Source of the DNA: Clostridium thermobutyricum
GTDB taxonomy: Bacteria; Bacillota; Clostridia; Ch29
Assembly (NCBI GenBank): GCA_016842005.1
Contig: JAENYD010000006.1
Coordinates: 1-64,000 of the forward strand
Direction of reading: 5' to 3'
Length of the DNA stretch: 64,000 bases
The notes under the pieces were generated by a model, which worked only from the letters and a program-made list of their open reading frames with translations, was not told the origin of the DNA and ran no database searches. This document shows positions 17,634 to 25,639 of the stretch, piece by piece (positions within the stretch are counted from its first letter, which is position 1; each line of letters begins with the position of its first letter). The position numbers and the translations under genes were made by a program.

Positions 17634-19712
17634 TTAACTGACTTCAAATTCAATCCTGTCTTTGTATTCCTCTTTTTTGCCTTTGTTCCAGGACTGCACC
17701 GGTCTGTGGAACCCGACCACCCTGGTCCATACCTCTGCTTCCCGGCCGCAATGGGGACATTCAAAATGTTCACCCTTCAAGTAACCATGGTCAGGACATA
17801 TTGAAAAGGTAGGCGTTATGGTCAAGTATGGAATGGTACTGTTTTCAAAAATTCTCCTGATGAGCAGTTTGCACGTCTCCGGACTTTCTACTTCCTCCCC
17901 CAGGAATCCATGCAGCACCGTACCTCCCGTATACAGGGACTGTAACTCTTCCTGGAGCTCTATGGCTTCGAATATATCCTTCGTATGGTTTACCGGCAGT
18001 TGGGTTGAATTGGTGTAGTAGGGCTCATCGCTGCCCTGAGTGAATATCTTGGGGTATATTTTCCTGTCCAGACGGGCAAACCTGTATGCAGCCCCTTCGG
18101 CAGGTGACGCTTCCAGGTTCCAGAGGCTGCCCGTTTCTTCCTGGTAAATCTGTATAACCCTGTTCATAAATTTCATTATTTCTACTGCAAATTCATTGCC
18201 CTCTTCGGTCGTAATATCCTTGCCCAAAAAATTGACGCAGGCTTCATTCATCCCGTTTATACCGATAGTTGAGAAATGATTTTTGAAGTATTCTCCCGTT
18301 TCTTCCCTGACCTCACTTAAGTAATACCGGGAATACGGATAAAGTCCCGCTTCCATATATTTTTCCAGAATATATCTCTTGGTTTCGCAGATTTCCTTTG
18401 CAGCCTCCATCAAATGACGGGTCCGTCTCTTGAAATCTTCTACTGACCTTGACAGGTAACCTATCCTGCTCATATTCAGGGTAACAACATTTATAGAACC
18501 GGTAAGGGGATTGGCCCCGAAGAGCCCTCCTCCCCTCCTTTGCAGTTCCCTGTTGTCAATCCTCAGCCTGCAGCACATGGACCGTATATCTTCGGGCGAC
18601 ATATCCGAATTCACAAAATTGGCAAAATAGGGTATTCCGAACTTTCTGGTCATTTCCATTATTTTTTCCACAACTCCCGAATCCCACGGGAAATCCTTTG
18701 TTATATTAACGGTAGGAATAGGGAAGCTAAAGGTCCTGCCGCCCCCGTCTCCTTCCATCATAACCTCGCAGAAAGCCGTATTTATCATATCCATTTCCCT
18801 CTGGAACTCTCCATAGGTCTTATCCATGTTCTCCCCGCCAATGATTACGGGCATATTCCTGAGCATTGTATGAGGAGTGATATCCAGGGTTATATTGGTA
18901 AACGGCGTCTGGAATCCCACCCTTGTAGGTATATTAAGGTTGAAAATAAACCGTTCCATGGATTTTCTGACCTCATCATAGGTCAAACCGTCATAGTATA
19001 CAAAGGGAGCCAGGTATGTATCAAAGCTGGATACCGCCTGAGCGCCGGCAGCTTCACCCTGAAGGGTGTACAGCAGGTTTACAAGCTGTCCCAATGCTGA
19101 CTCCAGATGTTTGGGAGGCCTGGATTCTATCTTGCCCTTTGCTCCCTTGAACCCTTTCCTCAAAAAAGCCTCAAGGTCCCATCCACAGCAGTAAGGTGCC
19201 AGAATGCCCAGGTCATGTATATGTATATCTCCGTTAACGTGGGCATCACGAAGTTCTTTTCTGTATATCTTGTTAAGCCAGTATTTCTTTGAAATGCTTT
19301 CCACTATGTGGTTGTTAAGCCCCTGGAGGGAAAATCCCATATTGGCATTTTCATTTACCCTCCAGTCCTCAAGAGAAACATATTTATCTATCATCCTCTC
19401 CGCATCCATGAAGAGGTTTTTTACATCTCTCAGTTCCTCCCGCTTTTTCCTGTATAATATGTACGCCTTTGCCGTTTTCGCATGTCCTTCTTCTATCAGG
19501 ACCTTTTCCACCACATCCTGTATATCCTCCACTGTCGGTATACCTGCTCCGTGGGTTTCATTTACAATATCCGCAACAATTCTGGCGAGGTTCTCCGCCT
19601 CTTTCCTGTCACTGCCCCCCACCGCCTTGACAGCGGCAAATATTGCATTTTCAATCTTCGCAATATCAAAATTCACTATTTCCCCGTTTCTCTTCTGAAT
19701 CTTGCTTATCAA
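17634..19712 (-). CDS. nrdD: Anaerobic ribonucleoside-triphosphate reductase
   Basis: Class III ribonucleotide reductase, which makes dNTPs without oxygen using a glycyl radical. The 692 residues start with an ATP-cone regulatory domain (about 1-95: KIQKRNGEIVNFD ... HAKTAKAYILYRKKR), followed by the catalytic barrel. The C-terminal zinc site is CPDHG ... CPHCG, and the glycyl radical lies in RVVGFHRPV near residue 667. The TTG start follows AAAGGAGG at nine bases. nrdG lies downstream. An exact NrdR box about 160 bases upstream suggests NrdR repression; the nrdR gene itself is not in this window. Confidence 0.96.
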   Translation of the reverse strand: MISKIQKRNGEIVNFDIAKIENAIFAAVKAVGGSDRKEAENLARIVADIVNETHGAGIPTVEDIQDVVEKVLIEEGHAKTAKAYILYRKKREELRDVKNLFMDAERMIDKYVSLEDWRVNENANMGFSLQGLNNHIVESISKKYWLNKIYRKELRDAHVNGDIHIHDLGILAPYCCGWDLEAFLRKGFKGAKGKIESRPPKHLESALGQLVNLLYTLQGEAAGAQAVSSFDTYLAPFVYYDGLTYDEVRKSMERFIFNLNIPTRVGFQTPFTNITLDITPHTMLRNMPVIIGGENMDKTYGEFQREMDMINTAFCEVMMEGDGGGRTFSFPIPTVNITKDFPWDSGVVEKIMEMTRKFGIPYFANFVNSDMSPEDIRSMCCRLRIDNRELQRRGGGLFGANPLTGSINVVTLNMSRIGYLSRSVEDFKRRTRHLMEAAKEICETKRYILEKYMEAGLYPYSRYYLSEVREETGEYFKNHFSTIGINGMNEACVNFLGKDITTEEGNEFAVEIMKFMNRVIQIYQEETGSLWNLEASPAEGAAYRFARLDRKIYPKIFTQGSDEPYYTNSTQLPVNHTKDIFEAIELQEELQSLYTGGTVLHGFLGEEVESPETCKLLIRRIFENSTIPYLTITPTFSICPDHGYLKGEHFECPHCGREAEVWTRVVGFHRPVQSWNKGKKEEYKDRIEFEVS

Positions 19713-19873
19713 GTCTTGGAACCTCCTTTAAAAATACAGTTTATCCCGTACCATGTCTATTTTAACTTAAAATACCGGATGTACAAATTCACATGAGCAT
19801 TCATAATAGCCGTGATTTTGTCAAAATGCTTCCTCTCCTTCGTTTTTGCACTCCGTTCTTAAAATTAAAAAAA

Positions 19874-19920
19874 ACACAATATATTGTGTATATGCGAGTG
19901 CTTTTGCCTATATATTCTAT
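19874..19920. promoter_or_regulatory. NrdR box pair upstream of nrdD
   Basis: ACACAATATATTGTGT at 19874-19889 is a perfect 16-base palindrome and matches the NrdR consensus ACACWATATATWGTGT. A degenerate second site with a TATATA core is centred about 31 bases away (19905-19920), the helical spacing typical of NrdR box pairs. The rest of the 447-base gap between nrdD and the RNase J gene is AT-rich and holds a small possible gene and a terminator. Confidence 0.82.
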
Positions 19921-19994
19921 TGCAACAGCCGGCCAAAAAATGAACAAAAAAAATTATTGGACAGTGTTTTTTTTTCGAGAAAAACCGGCATGTC

Positions 19995-20099
19995 CTAGCT
20001 CTCAATGTAATCTTTAATCCACTTAAAGTACTTTATCAGTATTATACATCCAACCATCACAAACGACAATGCTAAAAAAGAATATCCCCGATTATGCAA
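19995..20099 (-). CDS. Possible 34-residue single-pass membrane peptide
   Basis: A short open frame with a TTG start, encoding a hydrophobic segment (LALSFVMVGCIILI) followed by an amphipathic, aromatic and basic tail (KYFKWIKDYIES). This composition looks like a real small membrane protein rather than chance. However, the ribosome binding site is weak (TAAGG close to the start) and the frame begins inside the region just after the RNase J terminator. No family is recognised. It could equally be non-coding. Confidence 0.3.
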   Translation of the reverse strand: MHNRGYSFLALSFVMVGCIILIKYFKWIKDYIES

Positions 20100-20121
20100 G
20101 GGCCTTACGGGCGGTTGCCCC

Positions 20122-20169
20122 GAGATATAAAAGGATGGAATTCCGAAGAATCCCGTCCTTTTATATCTC
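20122..20169 (-). terminator. Long hairpin terminator overlapping the RNase J stop codon
   Basis: Minus-strand arms starting GAGATATAAAAGGA pair with the arm ending TCCTTTTATATCTC, extended by further pairs and closed by a TTCG tetraloop, about 22 base pairs with two mismatches. The T-rich run lies inside the 3' arm. It overlaps the last codons of the RNase J gene. Confidence 0.7.
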
Positions 20170-21831
20170 CATTATTATGGGTAAAATCATGGGTTTTCTC
20201 TTGGTCTGCTCATACAGGAACGCTCTCAGGACGTCCCTTATGCTGGATTTCAGCGTTGCCCACTCGGTGATATGCTTCTCTTCGCAACGGGACAGTGCTT
20301 CTTTGACTACCAGGCGGGCCTGCTCCATCAGGACTTCGGACTCCCTGACATAGACAAACCCCCGTGAAATTATATCCGGACCTGCGATTATGGCTCCGGT
20401 CTCCCTGGATATGGTTACCACAACCACCATCAGACCATCCTGGGCAAGATGCTGCCTGTCCCTGAGCACAACATTCCCCACATCTCCCACGCCCAGACCA
20501 TCCACAAGGACTTTGCCGGCATTCACCTTTCCTGTAACCTTTATGCTATCCCTGGTAAGTTCAATAACATCGCCGATTTCCCCGACAACTATATCCCTGG
20601 AATCCATACCCATTGATTGTGCCAGCCTTGCATGCCTCTCAAGATGCCTGTATTCACCATGTACCGGAATGAAAAACCGGGGTTTGACCAGGGCGTGCAT
20701 CAGCTTGAGCTCTTCCTGGCATGCATGGCCGGACACGTGTATATCTGCCAGGTCCTCGTATATGACATTGGCGCCTTTTGCAAAAAGACGGTTTATAACT
20801 CTGCTTATCAACTTTTCATTCCCGGGGATTGCACTGGCAGATATGATTACCAGGTCCCCCGGTACTATTTCCACATTGCGGTGGTCCGCATTGGCCATCC
20901 TTGTCAGGGCGGACATGGGTTCCCCCTGGCTGCCTGTGGTAAGAATGACAATCTCATTGTCCCTGTAACGGCTCATTTCGTTTATATCAATCATTAACCC
21001 ATCCGGTATGTGAAGGTACCCCAGTTCTGAAGCAACCCCCACAACATTGACCATGCTCCTGCCGCATACCGCTACTTTTCTTCCCAGTTTATGGGCAGAG
21101 TTTATTATCTGCTGGATTCTGTGGACATTTGATGCAAAGGTAGCAACTATTATCCTGCTTCCGGTAGCGGCAAACATCTCATCAAAGGTCTGACCTACGG
21201 TGCTTTCAGACATGGTGTATCCCGGCCTTTCCACATTGGTACTGTCCGCCATGAGTAGAAGCACTCCCTGCCGGCCAAGTTCCGCAAACCTGTGGAGGTC
21301 AATCATTGCCCTGTCGATAGGCGTATAGTCAACCTTAAAGTCACCCGAATGCACTATTGTACCGATATCGGTGTAAATAGCCAGGGCAACCGTGTCGGCA
21401 ATACTGTGGCTTGTACGTATGAACTCTATCTTAAAACTGCCAGGACGAATAACATCTCCGGCTTTAACAGTTATCAGTTCACATACATCAGCCATATTGA
21501 ATTCTGCCAGCTTGTTCTTGAGCAATCCCAGGGTAAGCCTGGTCCCGTAAACAGGGACATTCAACTGCTCAAGCACATAGGGAAGGGCCCCTATATGGTC
21601 TTCATGCCCATGGGTAAGGACTATTCCCTTTACTTTATCCCTGTTTTTTTCCAGGTAACTTATGTCAGGAATTACCACGTCAATACCCAGCATTTCCTCC
21701 TCGGGAAAAGCCAGACCACAGTCTATCACCACAATCTCATCCCTGTACTCTATTACCGTCATATTTTTCCCAATCTCGTGAAGGCCTCCCAGGGGAATAA
21801 TCTTAACCTTCTGTTCTCTTTTCTCTCCCAT
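20161..21831 (-). CDS. rnj: Ribonuclease J
   Basis: A metallo-beta-lactamase/beta-CASP nuclease with 5'-to-3' exo- and endonuclease activity in mRNA decay and rRNA processing. The metal site is THGHEDHIG, with HSGDFKVD and a later HVSGHA histidine motif; the beta-CASP region includes GSQGEPMSALTRM. The C-terminal domain ends at about residue 556, the usual length. I chose the ATG at 21831 (MGEKREQK) since an AAGGAG site lies nine bases before it; another ATG seven codons upstream has no such site. It lies downstream of the Fur-family gene, separated by a terminator. Number 1 or 2 cannot be decided from one copy. Confidence 0.95.
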   Translation of the reverse strand: MGEKREQKVKIIPLGGLHEIGKNMTVIEYRDEIVVIDCGLAFPEEEMLGIDVVIPDISYLEKNRDKVKGIVLTHGHEDHIGALPYVLEQLNVPVYGTRLTLGLLKNKLAEFNMADVCELITVKAGDVIRPGSFKIEFIRTSHSIADTVALAIYTDIGTIVHSGDFKVDYTPIDRAMIDLHRFAELGRQGVLLLMADSTNVERPGYTMSESTVGQTFDEMFAATGSRIIVATFASNVHRIQQIINSAHKLGRKVAVCGRSMVNVVGVASELGYLHIPDGLMIDINEMSRYRDNEIVILTTGSQGEPMSALTRMANADHRNVEIVPGDLVIISASAIPGNEKLISRVINRLFAKGANVIYEDLADIHVSGHACQEELKLMHALVKPRFFIPVHGEYRHLERHARLAQSMGMDSRDIVVGEIGDVIELTRDSIKVTGKVNAGKVLVDGLGVGDVGNVVLRDRQHLAQDGLMVVVVTISRETGAIIAGPDIISRGFVYVRESEVLMEQARLVVKEALSRCEEKHITEWATLKSSIRDVLRAFLYEQTKRKPMILPIIMEI

Positions 21832-21871
21832 ATTCTCACTCTCCTTATCCATCCGTACTCACAGGCAATAA

Positions 21872-21897
21872 GTATAAAAACACCCCTGGAGGTGTTT
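21872..21897 (-). terminator. Terminator after the Fur-family gene
   Basis: On the minus strand AAACACC and GGGTGTTT form a short stem over a five-base loop, followed by TTATA. It sits at the stop codon of the Fur-family gene and before the RNase J gene. Confidence 0.65.
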
Positions 21898-22333
21898 ACT
21901 TTCCGGCACATGTTTTACAGTAGCCAAAAAACTTAAGCCGGTGGTCCAGTATTATGAAACCCTTCTTTTCCTCTACTTCCCTTTCCAGATGTTCCAGCAA
22001 ATCCTCTTCCACTTCCTCCACCTTTCCGCACTTAACACAAACAAGATGATGGTGCTGATGACCTTCACTATCTTCCGCCATCTCATATCTGCTGCATCCG
22101 TCATCAAAATTCAACCTGTGAATAATCCCCAGCCGTTCCAGGAGCTGCAGGGTTCTGTATACTGTGGCGAGACCTATTTCAGGGCATTTTTCCTTGACCA
22201 TCATATAAATCTCTTCAGTGCTTAAATGTTTGTCATCATTCTCCAGCATTACATCCAGGATATCCCTTCTCTGGGGAGTAAATTTATAACCTTTATTTTT
22301 AAGCTTATCCCTTACGCTCTCAGAATCAGCCAA
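21896..22333 (-). CDS. Fur-family metal-dependent transcriptional regulator
   Basis: A DNA-binding repressor of the Fur/PerR/Zur family (145 residues from the chosen start). The winged-helix domain contains KFTPQRRDILDVML and LATVYRTLQLLERLGI. The dimerisation domain has the metal-ligand HQHHHLVC and the structural zinc site CVKCG ... CKTC. I take the TTG at 22333 as start because GGAG lies five bases upstream; an earlier TTG at 22357 lacks a ribosome binding site. The subfamily (Fur or PerR) cannot be fixed by eye. Its closeness to feoAB, which has a near-perfect Fur box, favours Fur. Confidence 0.9.
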   Translation of the reverse strand: MADSESVRDKLKNKGYKFTPQRRDILDVMLENDDKHLSTEEIYMMVKEKCPEIGLATVYRTLQLLERLGIIHRLNFDDGCSRYEMAEDSEGHQHHHLVCVKCGKVEEVEEDLLEHLEREVEEKKGFIILDHRLKFFGYCKTCAGK

Positions 22334-22354
22334 AGCTACTCCACCCCTGTTTCT

Positions 22355-22375
22355 CAATTAATAATTATTTTCATA
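22355..22375. promoter_or_regulatory. Possible autoregulatory Fur/Per-like box
   Basis: AATAATTATT (22360-22369) is a ten-base palindrome within an AT-rich stretch just upstream of the Fur-family gene. It matches the centre of the PerR/Fur consensus (ATAATTATTA) but the outer positions do not match well. Confidence 0.3.
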
Positions 22376-22514
22376 TATAGTCTACAGATAAACCCCTGTT
22401 ATGTCAATAGCTGCCATAGTATTAATCCGCATTATGATTATTTGTACATAACTTCATTTTTAAACCTTATTTTTAACCGGACATTGAAGCAATCGGTTCG
22501 GATTATCCCTTCCT

Positions 22515-22661
22515 CTACTCTCCGCTCAGACAGTTTTTGATTTTGCAGCCTTTACAGTCCTCACATTTCGGGAGCGTCAGTAAAGCCGCATTACACCGGG
22601 GACAGCGCTTTTGGCTGTCATCGGTAATAACCATCCCGCATTTAGGACATTTTCTTTCCAA
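22515..22661 (-). CDS. Small Cys-rich (zinc-ribbon-like) protein, 48 residues
   Basis: A short gene with a TTG start a few bases after AGGAGGG. The product has nine cysteines: two zinc-ribbon knuckles (CPKCG, CPRCN) followed by CEDCKGC and a last cysteine. The first four could bind one zinc ion; the CxxCxxC plus C resembles an iron-sulfur or second metal site. It lies about 90 bases downstream of feoB on the same strand, so a role in iron handling, as for other small Cys-rich proteins linked to feo genes, is plausible but unproven. I do not recognise the family with certainty. Confidence 0.72.
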   Translation of the reverse strand: MERKCPKCGMVITDDSQKRCPRCNAALLTLPKCEDCKGCKIKNCLSGE

Positions 22662-22752
22662 TAAAGACCCTCCTCGCCATAATGTATATCAGTTAAACCT
22701 CCTGCTAACCAGCCGGTCACTACATACTATGAAACGGATCTATAAGATGCCC

Positions 22753-24597
22753 TTACAAAATATGAGCCAGCAGCCCTCCGGTAAGAAAAGATATCACAAA
22801 ACTGCCTGCCCATATTACCACGGCCTCCCACCAGCTTCTTTCCTTGAAAATAACCATAACCGCCGCAATGCACGGGACAAAGAGGGTAATGGTTACCAGG
22901 GACACCAGTGTCTGAAGCGGTGTCATCGCAAGGGAGTAAAGCCCTGCCGCACCAAAATCCCTTCTGATAATTCCCATCATAAAGGCAGTTGTTGCCCCGG
23001 CAGGAAGTTTCAAGAGCCCCACCGTTACCGGTGCGAACACTGTCTGTATGCCCTGAAGTATTTCCGTATACTGCATAATACTTATAAGGGCTGCTCCCAG
23101 GAAGAACAGCGGGGCAGCCTCCTTCAGGAACATTACTGACTTGTTTTTTGTCTTCATCAGCACATTTTTCATTACAGGTATTCTCAAGGGTGGCAGGTCA
23201 ATCAGCAGAACCGTGGATTCACCGGGCATTATTTTATTCAGGAGTGTGCCTATTATCACGAATACCAGAAAAATTACAGTTATATAGGTGAAAAGATATC
23301 TGGGTCCAAGGGCAGCAATCATACCCGCAATAACTCCGAGCTGCGCCGAGCACGGAATTGCCAGCCCCAGGAGCATGGTAGCAATGAACCGTTCCCGTCT
23401 GGAACCCAGTATACGGGTGGTTATAGTTGCCATTGTTACACACCCGAACCCCAGAATCATCGGGATTACAGCCCGTCCATTCAGCCCAAAACCGGTCAGC
23501 ACCCTGTCCACAAGGGTTGCAATCCTGGGAAGGTATCCGGAATCCTCCAGGGCGGACAAAAATAAATAAAAACCTATGACCAGCGGCAGGAGCAACCCGA
23601 ACAGATATACGGGCACCATAGTCAAAAGTCCGAATTCTCCTGCCAGCAGAGTGCCTGTAAAGGATGCCTGCTCAGCTATGGAACCAACAACCTTTTCTAT
23701 AAAGGGCCGGTAAATGCCCCCCATTATCCTCTCCTCGGTTATTCCTACAACCCATTGGGCCACAAATACGCCCACTACCTGATATAACAGCCAGAGCGTC
23801 AAGGCGAGCAGAGGTATACCGGTAACAGGCTTAATCATCCATCTCCCCAGCTTTGTCCTGAAGGTCGCCCCTTCATTGGTTTCTGATACAACTACCTCAA
23901 CTATTTCATTCACTCGCTTCCTTCTTTTCCTGTAAATTTCCTCCCTCCTGCCAGCAGTAACAATACCGTATCGCTGCGAAACGTTCTCGTCATCTTCCAG
24001 TATCATCAAAGCTTCCGCCTCATTGGGCACAGTTCCCCTGTAGTTTTCCAGGAGGCCGGTTATACCCGGAGTCCTGTTTCCCATGGCCGGACTTGCAAGT
24101 ACCTCTTTAACCGTATCCAGCCCTTTACCCTTCACCGCTACCGTCGGTATAACGGGTACCCCCAGATATTCCTGCAACAGGTCAACATCTATACTCAAGC
24201 CGTTTTTTTCTGCTTCATCCATCATATTGAGGGCCACTACCATAGGTTTACCCATATCAATAATCTGCTGGGTCAAAAACAAATCCCTCTCCAGATGCAG
24301 AGCATCCACTATATTCAAAACAACATCGGCATACAGTATTACATCACGGGCCACCCTTTCTTCATCATTAAAGGAGGATACCCCGTATACCCCGGGAGTA
24401 TCCATCACCAGATCCTTTCCGTATTTGCCGTGACTTATGTCCACCGTTGTACCGGGAAAATTGGATACATCAACATACATCCCCGTTAAAGCATTGAAAA
24501 ATACCGATTTGCCCACATTGGGGTTACCGACCAGTACTACTTTTCGTTCCTTTTTATTCAGTACATCGCCCAATCCTGGTATATTGATGTGGTTCAT
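22753..24597 (-). CDS. feoB: Ferrous iron transporter FeoB
   Basis: Inner-membrane Fe2+ transporter with a cytoplasmic GTPase domain. The 614 residues start with the G domain: G1 GNPNVGKS, G2 region FPGTTVD, G3 DTPG, G4 NMMD, then a helical GDI-like spacer and eight or more membrane segments with the two Gate repeats (for example IPMILGFGCVTMATI and the later TTAFMMGIIRRDFGAAG). The C-terminus is short, without the extra Cys-rich tail of gammaproteobacterial FeoB. GGGGGGC upstream supports the start. feoA lies 18 bases upstream and the operon promoter carries a Fur box. Confidence 0.97.
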   Translation of the reverse strand: MNHINIPGLGDVLNKKERKVVLVGNPNVGKSVFFNALTGMYVDVSNFPGTTVDISHGKYGKDLVMDTPGVYGVSSFNDEERVARDVILYADVVLNIVDALHLERDLFLTQQIIDMGKPMVVALNMMDEAEKNGLSIDVDLLQEYLGVPVIPTVAVKGKGLDTVKEVLASPAMGNRTPGITGLLENYRGTVPNEAEALMILEDDENVSQRYGIVTAGRREEIYRKRRKRVNEIVEVVVSETNEGATFRTKLGRWMIKPVTGIPLLALTLWLLYQVVGVFVAQWVVGITEERIMGGIYRPFIEKVVGSIAEQASFTGTLLAGEFGLLTMVPVYLFGLLLPLVIGFYLFLSALEDSGYLPRIATLVDRVLTGFGLNGRAVIPMILGFGCVTMATITTRILGSRRERFIATMLLGLAIPCSAQLGVIAGMIAALGPRYLFTYITVIFLVFVIIGTLLNKIMPGESTVLLIDLPPLRIPVMKNVLMKTKNKSVMFLKEAAPLFFLGAALISIMQYTEILQGIQTVFAPVTVGLLKLPAGATTAFMMGIIRRDFGAAGLYSLAMTPLQTLVSLVTITLFVPCIAAVMVIFKERSWWEAVVIWAGSFVISFLTGGLLAHIL

Positions 24598-24615
24598 TAT
24601 AAGCCCCCCTGAATG

Positions 24616-24834
24616 CTATACTAATCTTACCTGAATTTTTTGGGCAAGCTTTCTCCCAACAGCTATTTCCTGATTTCTGTTCAATAAAACCACCGGTCCG
24701 TATGGGAGCTTCTCAAAACATGTAACTATGGCTCCTTCGTATACCCCCATTCGTATAGCCTGGTCCCTGATATTTTTATCGGGTATGGAGACTATTTCCA
24801 TTCTTTGACCTCGTACGGTTTTGTCCAGTGTCAT
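24616..24834 (-). CDS. feoA: Ferrous iron transport accessory protein FeoA
   Basis: A 72-residue SH3-like protein that assists FeoB. It contains the GxxVxC-type turn EGAIVTCFEKLPYGPVV and ends IQVRLV as in other FeoA proteins. GGAGGG precedes the ATG. It is the first gene of the operon and is read from the Fur-box promoter just upstream. Confidence 0.93.
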   Translation of the reverse strand: MTLDKTVRGQRMEIVSIPDKNIRDQAIRMGVYEGAIVTCFEKLPYGPVVLLNRNQEIAVGRKLAQKIQVRLV

Positions 24835-24871
24835 ACAGACCCTCCATCCTTTGCAAATTTTCGCCGAATAT

Positions 24872-24886
24872 TGATAATCATTCTCA
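24872..24886. promoter_or_regulatory. Fur box of feoAB
   Basis: TGATAATCATTCTCA matches the 7-1-7 Fur consensus TGATAATNATTATCA at all but one position. It sits just downstream of the -10 box, over the expected transcription start, a classic repressor position. Confidence 0.88.
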
Positions 24887-24891
24887 GTAAT

Positions 24892-24920
24892 ATTATACTC
24901 TCCATGAGAATGGCTGTCAA
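24892..24920 (-). promoter_or_regulatory. Consensus sigma-A promoter of feoAB
   Basis: TTGACA (24915-24920) and TATAAT (24892-24897) on the minus strand with a 17-base spacer: a perfect match to the vegetative consensus. The -35 box lies two bases beyond the sfsA stop codon. Confidence 0.92.
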
Positions 24921-24922
24921 TA

Positions 24923-25639
24923 TCATTTACAAAAATTTACAGGAATTTCATCCTTCAGCCTTATTTCATTGATGGATACGCAGCAGTTGAAAGCCAGAAT
25001 TTCCACTCCCTCACGTTCTGCCTCAGCAAGGACTGAAGCAAACCGGGGGTCCATATCACCGTGGGGGGTAAAAGCAGATGCGTCCTCCCTCTGGGCTACA
25101 AAGACTATAGCAGTCCGGTAACCCAGGCTCTTTGCTTTAATCAGCTCCTTAACGTGTCTGGTTCCTCTTTCGGTGGGGGCATCAGGAAATTTTGCATACC
25201 CCCCTTCCACGCAGGTAACACATTTCACTTCAATCAGACAGGTATTTTTCTCCCCTGCAAGCCCTATATCAAACCTGCTATTTCCGAAAGCCACTTCCTG
25301 TTTCACCCGGGTATATCCTTTAAAAGCCTCCAGCCCGCCTTGCTCTATTGCCCCCGCAATCAGCCTGTTGGCAGCTGTGGCATCCAACAATACCGGAATA
25401 CCTTTGCAGTTATAGGCAATAATAAGATCCCAGCCTGTCTTTCTGCTGGGATTCAAGGCTTTCCTTATAATAACCCTTCTCCCGGGGACGAGAAGCTCTT
25501 TCATCCTTCCCGTATTGGCAACATGGCACCTGACTATCCGGTTTGCCTGCCGTACATCCGTCACAAATCTGTTCAGCCGCCTTTCAAACAGACCCTCTTC
25601 TTTTTTGCCGGGTATCTTCAATACGGATGTCAGTATCAT
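24923..25639 (-). CDS. sfsA: SfsA family nuclease
   Basis: A 238-residue member of the SfsA family, first named as a sugar fermentation stimulation protein and now regarded as a DNA/RNA nuclease with an OB-fold and a PD-(D/E)XK-like domain. Diagnostic segments are RFVTDV near the start, CHVANTGRMKELLVPG, SRFDIGLAG, CLIEVKCVTCVEGGYAKFPDAPT (given in part), GTRHVKEL and DPRFASVL. The ATG overlaps the stop of the upstream aminotransferase gene (ATGA). The cellular role here is unknown. Confidence 0.93.
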   Translation of the reverse strand: MILTSVLKIPGKKEEGLFERRLNRFVTDVRQANRIVRCHVANTGRMKELLVPGRRVIIRKALNPSRKTGWDLIIAYNCKGIPVLLDATAANRLIAGAIEQGGLEAFKGYTRVKQEVAFGNSRFDIGLAGEKNTCLIEVKCVTCVEGGYAKFPDAPTERGTRHVKELIKAKSLGYRTAIVFVAQREDASAFTPHGDMDPRFASVLAEAEREGVEILAFNCCVSINEIRLKDEIPVNFCK

